Assembly: GCA_016710235.1 (NCBI GenBank)
Contig: JADJLG010000001.1
Coordinates: 1,601,501-1,665,500 of the forward strand
Length of the DNA stretch: 64,000 nt
Source: Saprospiraceae bacterium
GTDB taxonomy: Bacteria; Bacteroidota; Bacteroidia; Chitinophagales; Saprospiraceae
Reading direction: 5' to 3'
This document shows, piece after piece, positions 61,301 to 64,000 of this stretch. The notes below the pieces were generated by a model that was not told the DNA's origin, ran no database searches, and saw only the letters and a program-made list of their open reading frames with translations. Within the stretch, counting starts at the first letter, position 1, and each line of letters begins with the position of its first letter. Made by a program: the position numbers and the translations under genes.

Positions 61301-62120
61301 AGGTGAAGCCAGTTATACAATAAAAGAACCATCTGAAATACAAGGTGTCTATCCTCAGATAGATGAACCAAAATGTGAAGGTGATAAAGTGGATTTTACA
61401 GTTTTACAGGCATTTGGTGGAAGTGGATCAAACTTCAGATTTACCATAAACGGTGGAGCGCCACATCCTTTAGCTGATCTTGTAGGCCTAGACCCGGGAA
61501 CATACAGTATCAGGGTATATGATGCGAACAATTGTTTTACAGATACAACAATAGTTGTACCTGATCCTGTGAATGCTCTGTCAGTCAATTTCACCAAAGA
61601 TCAGGAAACCATCCAATTGGGAGATAGTGTGAGATTAGATGGACAGGTCAACTCCAGCTCTTTGCTGGATACAATCATTTGGACTCCTGTGACTTATGTT
61701 AAGGACCCTCAGAGTTCAGTTAGTTTTGTGGACCCAAGTGTAACTACTAAGTATATCCTCACCGTCATCGATGAAAATGGATGTCTGGCAAGTGATGAAG
61801 TGCTGGTAATAGTAGAAAACAGAAGGGAATTTTTTGCGCCTAATGTGATCTCACCAAACGATGATGGAGTTAATGATGGATTTACGATATACACGGGCAC
61901 AGGTGTCACCAAGGTAGAATACGTTGAGATTTTTGATCGCTGGGGAAATCAAGTGTATTACATTGAAAATCCGGATATCAGTTCAGGGACAGCAAATTTA
62001 TGGAATGGCGAGGTACATGGCCAGAAAGTTAATCCGGGAGTTTTTGCTTATGTAGCTGGAGTCAAATTCAAGGATGGCTTCAAAATAGTCTATAGAGGAG
62101 ATTTGACGATCGTACGATGA
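58380..62120 (+). CDS. large surface protein: cohesin-like domain, SprB repeats, gliding-type sorting domain
   Basis: 1246 residues from ATG 58380, which opens a clear signal peptide (F-I-V-L-C-I-M-L-A-G-A-P-L-L-S-Q). Residues about 20-150 look like a cohesin domain: V-R-V-K-N-F-V-N-M-Q-S-L-Q-F-S-I-G-Y-D-P, then L-F-E-L-C-F-Q-A-V-G. A long array of SprB-type repeats fills about 160-1080, with recurring C-x-N/G-x-x-D-G, P-Y-x-Y-x-W-S-x-G and G-x-Y-x-V-x-V-x-D-x-N-x-C. The end is a gliding-motility-associated sorting domain (F-A-P-N-V-I-S-P-N-D-D-G-V-N-D-G-F, Y-V-E-I-F-D-R-W-G-N-Q-V). SprB is the gliding adhesin of flavobacteria; this protein is far smaller, so adhesion or matrix roles are more likely than classic gliding. 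Confidence 0.9.
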   Translation: MKNFIVLCIMLAGAPLLSQTDSCLILDIETKSVTKGGEICIAVRVKNFVNMQSLQFSIGYDPTVVSLERVQNVYTNLVNLDPGLIRNDTLKKALIFLWDDINAKGQSVPDGTTLFELCFQAVGKPGECTSLFLSNFPASIEAIQKQGSNDVEMCVRQEDPTRVIKIQVPSDMCALVDVCGSTNNTGIISLSSWGGTAPYIVDFSGPPMRKDTIKVAGDPLKYTNLPSGNYTLHVTDINGLDTIINVTVPIAPTIVITNDTISFNQTRNPTCWNTQDGRIGVRVSGGIGPLLVGWKPVNIYGVSTIRNLGIGNYTLCVQDSLGCTVTQDFTLQKDSIKVDLVVENDESCRLNDGAVSVRASGGDPFPGSGNRYNFSWDKNTSANCAMDTACRNSALPAGRQFVIVEDKLKCKSIVWFDIVSAANSLMDSAIVVDVSCFGGNDGSFQAYATSRGGLKLPINFTLYDNLTGTIIPGGNANQADYTSPNLRAGTYRLELRDSSNCTIYDTIKVLEPPPLQIQDDSIDLEVSCVPGNDGYLSVNGVGGTAGYKYFWDYNGNTNNSISALPPGTYNVTVSDANLCTATKSFLITTPMMPVITGFNNVDVSCPNAKDGCVEVLYTNGSVPVNLFSWSPTGFMSKICNLGTGVYSVTITDSNGCSDTASTRLISTSAGIILDSVTIRPPTCPGSKDGVIIVFPSGGQTPYNYNWSNGARSQVNSNLGAGNYILFLEDNGPCPAIIDTFMITDPPHINIQVSGTSDPSCFEQQTCDGRAIVNATGIHPNYTVVWSSGEKSFSNVDTARMLCAGDQYVIVSNGQCSDTLDFKMNAPPEIKLDATKVSIVPPSCYGYSDGTATIGATGGVGTLTYVWADSRRGPTVNGLKEGSYYFTVIDQNGCMHVDSVRLRQPDSIRVDVIAGASKDISCFGAKDGKIVTIWNGGNGGNGSFQWIPNVGKDSILTDLGGGTYRLIVTDKNNCTGEASYTIKEPSEIQGVYPQIDEPKCEGDKVDFTVLQAFGGSGSNFRFTINGGAPHPLADLVGLDPGTYSIRVYDANNCFTDTTIVVPDPVNALSVNFTKDQETIQLGDSVRLDGQVNSSSLLDTIIWTPVTYVKDPQSSVSFVDPSVTTKYILTVIDENGCLASDEVLVIVENRREFFAPNVISPNDDGVNDGFTIYTGTGVTKVEYVEIFDRWGNQVYYIENPDISSGTANLWNGEVHGQKVNPGVFAYVAGVKFKDGFKIVYRGDLTIVR

Positions 62121-62199
62121 GATGGTAGAAAAGCGATCTTTGAAGATTGAGATTTGAGTTAATTTGCCTTATTGAACTATTTGTCTGGGATTTTAATAG

Positions 62200-62937
62200 T
62201 CAAAACATTTGCTCATTCCACCTATTTGGCTGCTTTTTCATTTTCTTCAGCAAGTAGAAAGACGTACGGTTGGTTAAAATCCCAATTCCGGCTCCTGCAA
62301 CGACGTCAGTAAGCCAATGCTTCTCATGCCGAATTCGCAGAAATCCTACCGTTGTCGCAGCAGTATATACGCATATCCCTATCCATTTTGTATTGTGCCG
62401 AGTTTCCAAATAGACTAGGTCTGCTGTTGCAAATGCAAATGAAGTATGCCCTGAGGGAAAAGATTTGGAGTCGCTTTGGTCCGGACGTTGTCTGAGTTGG
62501 AGAGCCTTAATGGCATGAGTGACACCAACGCTTAAGCTTATAGTGCCTAATGTATAAATGAACCTTTGGTAGTATGGGTGGAGATAGTTTATGCCAACTC
62601 GATCAGGCAGTAAAAGCAATGTTGTGGGTGAATATTGTAAATAATCCTCAATGTGAAAATCGGTGTGGTTAGAGCCCTTCCATTGTTTATTTGTCAGAAT
62701 ATCTAGTTCTCGCACATTGCGACTAAAAAGCCAACTTGTGCCTAATCCCAAGGTCAAAGTAGGCGCAACAAAATCTAGACAAGAACGGCGATGAGCTGTG
62801 AAATGCAACTTGCTTTCTGATGCTGAGTCTATTTTTAGTTGTGAGAAGAGTAAATTGTCATTGAAAATAAAGGCAAATGTCAGGATTAAGGTAAAGCGTT
62901 GTAAGCTGTTGACATAATAATGGAAATTGGGAATCAA
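62200..62937 (-). CDS. PAP2-family membrane phosphatase
   Basis: 245 residues. Five to six hydrophobic segments surround the acid-phosphatase motifs K-A-L-Q-L-R-Q-R-P (K-x6-R-P, about 141-149), P-S-G-H (about 158-161) and R-x5-H-x3-D (R-I-R-H-E-K-H-W-L-T-D). Together these form the active site of the PAP2 superfamily, which removes phosphate from lipid phosphates such as phosphatidic acid or undecaprenyl diphosphate. The first 30 residues include a signal-like helix. In this phylum related enzymes also dephosphorylate lipid A. It lies 15 bp downstream of the sorting-domain gene on the same strand and is likely co-transcribed with it. Confidence 0.88.
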   Translation of the reverse strand: MIPNFHYYVNSLQRFTLILTFAFIFNDNLLFSQLKIDSASESKLHFTAHRRSCLDFVAPTLTLGLGTSWLFSRNVRELDILTNKQWKGSNHTDFHIEDYLQYSPTTLLLLPDRVGINYLHPYYQRFIYTLGTISLSVGVTHAIKALQLRQRPDQSDSKSFPSGHTSFAFATADLVYLETRHNTKWIGICVYTAATTVGFLRIRHEKHWLTDVVAGAGIGILTNRTSFYLLKKMKKQPNRWNEQMF

Positions 62938-62952
62938 ATCAGAAAGATTGTA

Positions 62953-64000
62953 TCATCGCAAAAGAAAAAAAGAACCCTGCCTGGTATATTCTTTATTTTG
63001 ACATTGGTAAGACACTCTGTAGAAGTAATTTCCAGGTTCAGCTATTTTCCCTTTCCAGTAACCATTCCATTGATCAGTAGCAGAGCTGAAAGATGCCATG
63101 ATCCCACCGTTTTTGTTAATAATATCGAAGTATTCCAATTTCTCTACGAGGTAAAAATTGCTGATTCCAAATGTTTCATTGAGACCATCACCATTGGGGG
63201 TGAATGCTGTCGGCAACAGTAATTTATCACATTCAATTGCTGAAGGATCGACTACCCTTACCAATACGGTATCTGAAGTGACACAACCTTCGGAACTCAC
63301 CATTCTTAGGCTATAAGTGGTGGTTTGTTGAGGTGTACCTGTGGTCGTCAAAGAACTGGGATCATCCAAGTCAATAATAGGTGTCCACTGTGTTGATCCC
63401 GGACAATTGTTTCCAGCCCTTAAGACAATAGGATCACCTTTCAATATTAGAGTATCGGGTGTAAAAATACGTTGATCGTCAACATAAAAATCCATTACCT
63501 CGTCAAAGTTCAAACCGTAATCTGCAAGCAGAAATTTATCGATTTTTCCAAAAGATGGACTCAATACGGTAGATTGGCAGGGCGATTGATTCCAACGGAG
63601 AGGCTGGCCGTTGTCTACGCGGATTTCCTCATTTGTTGTGGTTTGGTTAGCTAATCGGTTGTTGAGATAAAGCCTCCAAAGTCCTCCTGTCTTAGTCATA
63701 CAAATCTGTTGCCAACAGCGGTTGAAATCAGCTTTAGCAGCTAAGCTGACAGTCTTTGAAAATCCCTCCCGAGCTGTGAAAATAAATACTGAATCAATAC
63801 TTCTGTATGTAAAATCCAAGGATGTGTCCGCATTACATCGGGCTGATTTAGAGAGAAGGTCTAAGAATCCGGATGGATTGGAAAGTCTGACTGAAAAGCA
63901 AACACTATAGTCTTTTTTGAAAAAACTATCTACTATTTGAGGCCATGTAATTTGCTGCCCACTAATGGAAATTGCATCGCCTTCGATCCCACATAGACAA
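62953..64000 (-). CDS. T9SS-secreted protein with gliding-type sorting domain, 5' end beyond the window
   Basis: The frame is open through the right edge, so the 5' end is missing; at least 349 residues are present. The visible N-terminal part (F-F-K-K-D-Y-S-V-C-F-S-V-R-L ... G-G-L-W-R-L-Y-L-N-N-R-L) resembles a LamG/concanavalin-like beta-sandwich. Next is an Ig-like or PKD-like segment (T-P-D-T-L-I-L-K-G-D-P-I-V-L-R-A, T-Y-S-L-R-M-V-S-S-E-G-C). The end is a gliding-motility-associated sorting domain (L-P-T-A-F-T-P-N-G-D-G-L-N-E-T-F). It is therefore exported by T9SS. A TTG at 63819 is only an internal codon. The PAP2 gene starts 15 bp downstream. Confidence 0.85.
   Translation of the reverse strand, partial: CLCGIEGDAISISGQQITWPQIVDSFFKKDYSVCFSVRLSNPSGFLDLLSKSARCNADTSLDFTYRSIDSVFIFTAREGFSKTVSLAAKADFNRCWQQICMTKTGGLWRLYLNNRLANQTTTNEEIRVDNGQPLRWNQSPCQSTVLSPSFGKIDKFLLADYGLNFDEVMDFYVDDQRIFTPDTLILKGDPIVLRAGNNCPGSTQWTPIIDLDDPSSLTTTGTPQQTTTYSLRMVSSEGCVTSDTVLVRVVDPSAIECDKLLLPTAFTPNGDGLNETFGISNFYLVEKLEYFDIINKNGGIMASFSSATDQWNGYWKGKIAEPGNYFYRVSYQCQNKEYTRQGSFFLLR

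Overview
The window is chromosomal DNA from a member of the Bacteroidota, most likely the Saprospiria/Chitinophagales side of the phylum. The support is: at least seven secreted proteins with type IX secretion (T9SS) C-terminal sorting domains (both the 'YPNPA...' type and the longer gliding-motility-associated 'PNxxSPNxDGxND' type), SprB repeats, a PorE-like OmpA protein, an ExbB-ExbD-ExbD-TonB cluster, split transketolase subunits, and a recurring TAnnTTTG motif upstream of genes that matches the Bacteroidota housekeeping -7 promoter element. No rRNA, tRNA, CRISPR array or prophage was seen.

The left part (1-12.2 kb) is AT-rich and accessory in character. It opens with an IS30-family element whose transposase frame is broken twice. 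The element abuts a large adhesin-like protein (C-type lectin fold plus nine Cys-pair repeats) that lacks a signal peptide. Next are a secreted HExxHxxGxxH metalloprotease, a cluster of five copies of a hairpin-rich dispersed repeat, a YefM-YoeB toxin-antitoxin pair lying between repeat copies, and a TPR/transmembrane/LytTR sensor-regulator.

From about 12.2 kb the content looks like core genome. In order: a small lipoprotein; the two transketolase subunits, a glycosyltransferase and a QueD/PTPS enzyme in a row; a GC-rich error-prone-type DNA polymerase III alpha; FolB facing a glutaryl-CoA dehydrogenase-like enzyme; cobalamin-dependent methionine synthase MetH; a Band 7 protein, a glycosyltransferase and a low-molecular-weight phosphatase homologue without its catalytic Arg; and two secreted proteins. 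Then comes a tightly overlapping reverse-strand operon (TPR protein, PorE-like OmpA protein, RlmD, unknown, Hpt-like), followed by a radical SAM/SPASM protein and HppD.

The 41-45.4 kb stretch is a TonB energy-transduction locus with two tandem TonB paralogues and a 56-residue membrane protein between them. The right part holds RNase HI, a secreted beta-propeller protein, a His-rich membrane transporter, a two-component system, a lipid acyltransferase, a GH92 alpha-mannosidase, FabH with a nitronate monooxygenase/FabK-type enzyme, a thioredoxin-SPOR fusion, imidazolonepropionase HutI, a cohesin-SprB surface protein, a PAP2 phosphatase, and a T9SS-secreted protein running off the right edge.

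Three apparent frameshifts (two in the transposase, one in the second ExbD) are each repaired by adding one base to a homopolymer run, so sequencing error must be considered alongside real mutation. The observations most worth following up are the phosphatase homologue with a broken P-loop, the E. coli-like YefM operator geometry, the hairpin repeats around the toxin-antitoxin module, the thioredoxin-SPOR fusion, and -7 promoter boxes placed 4-8 bases before several start codons.
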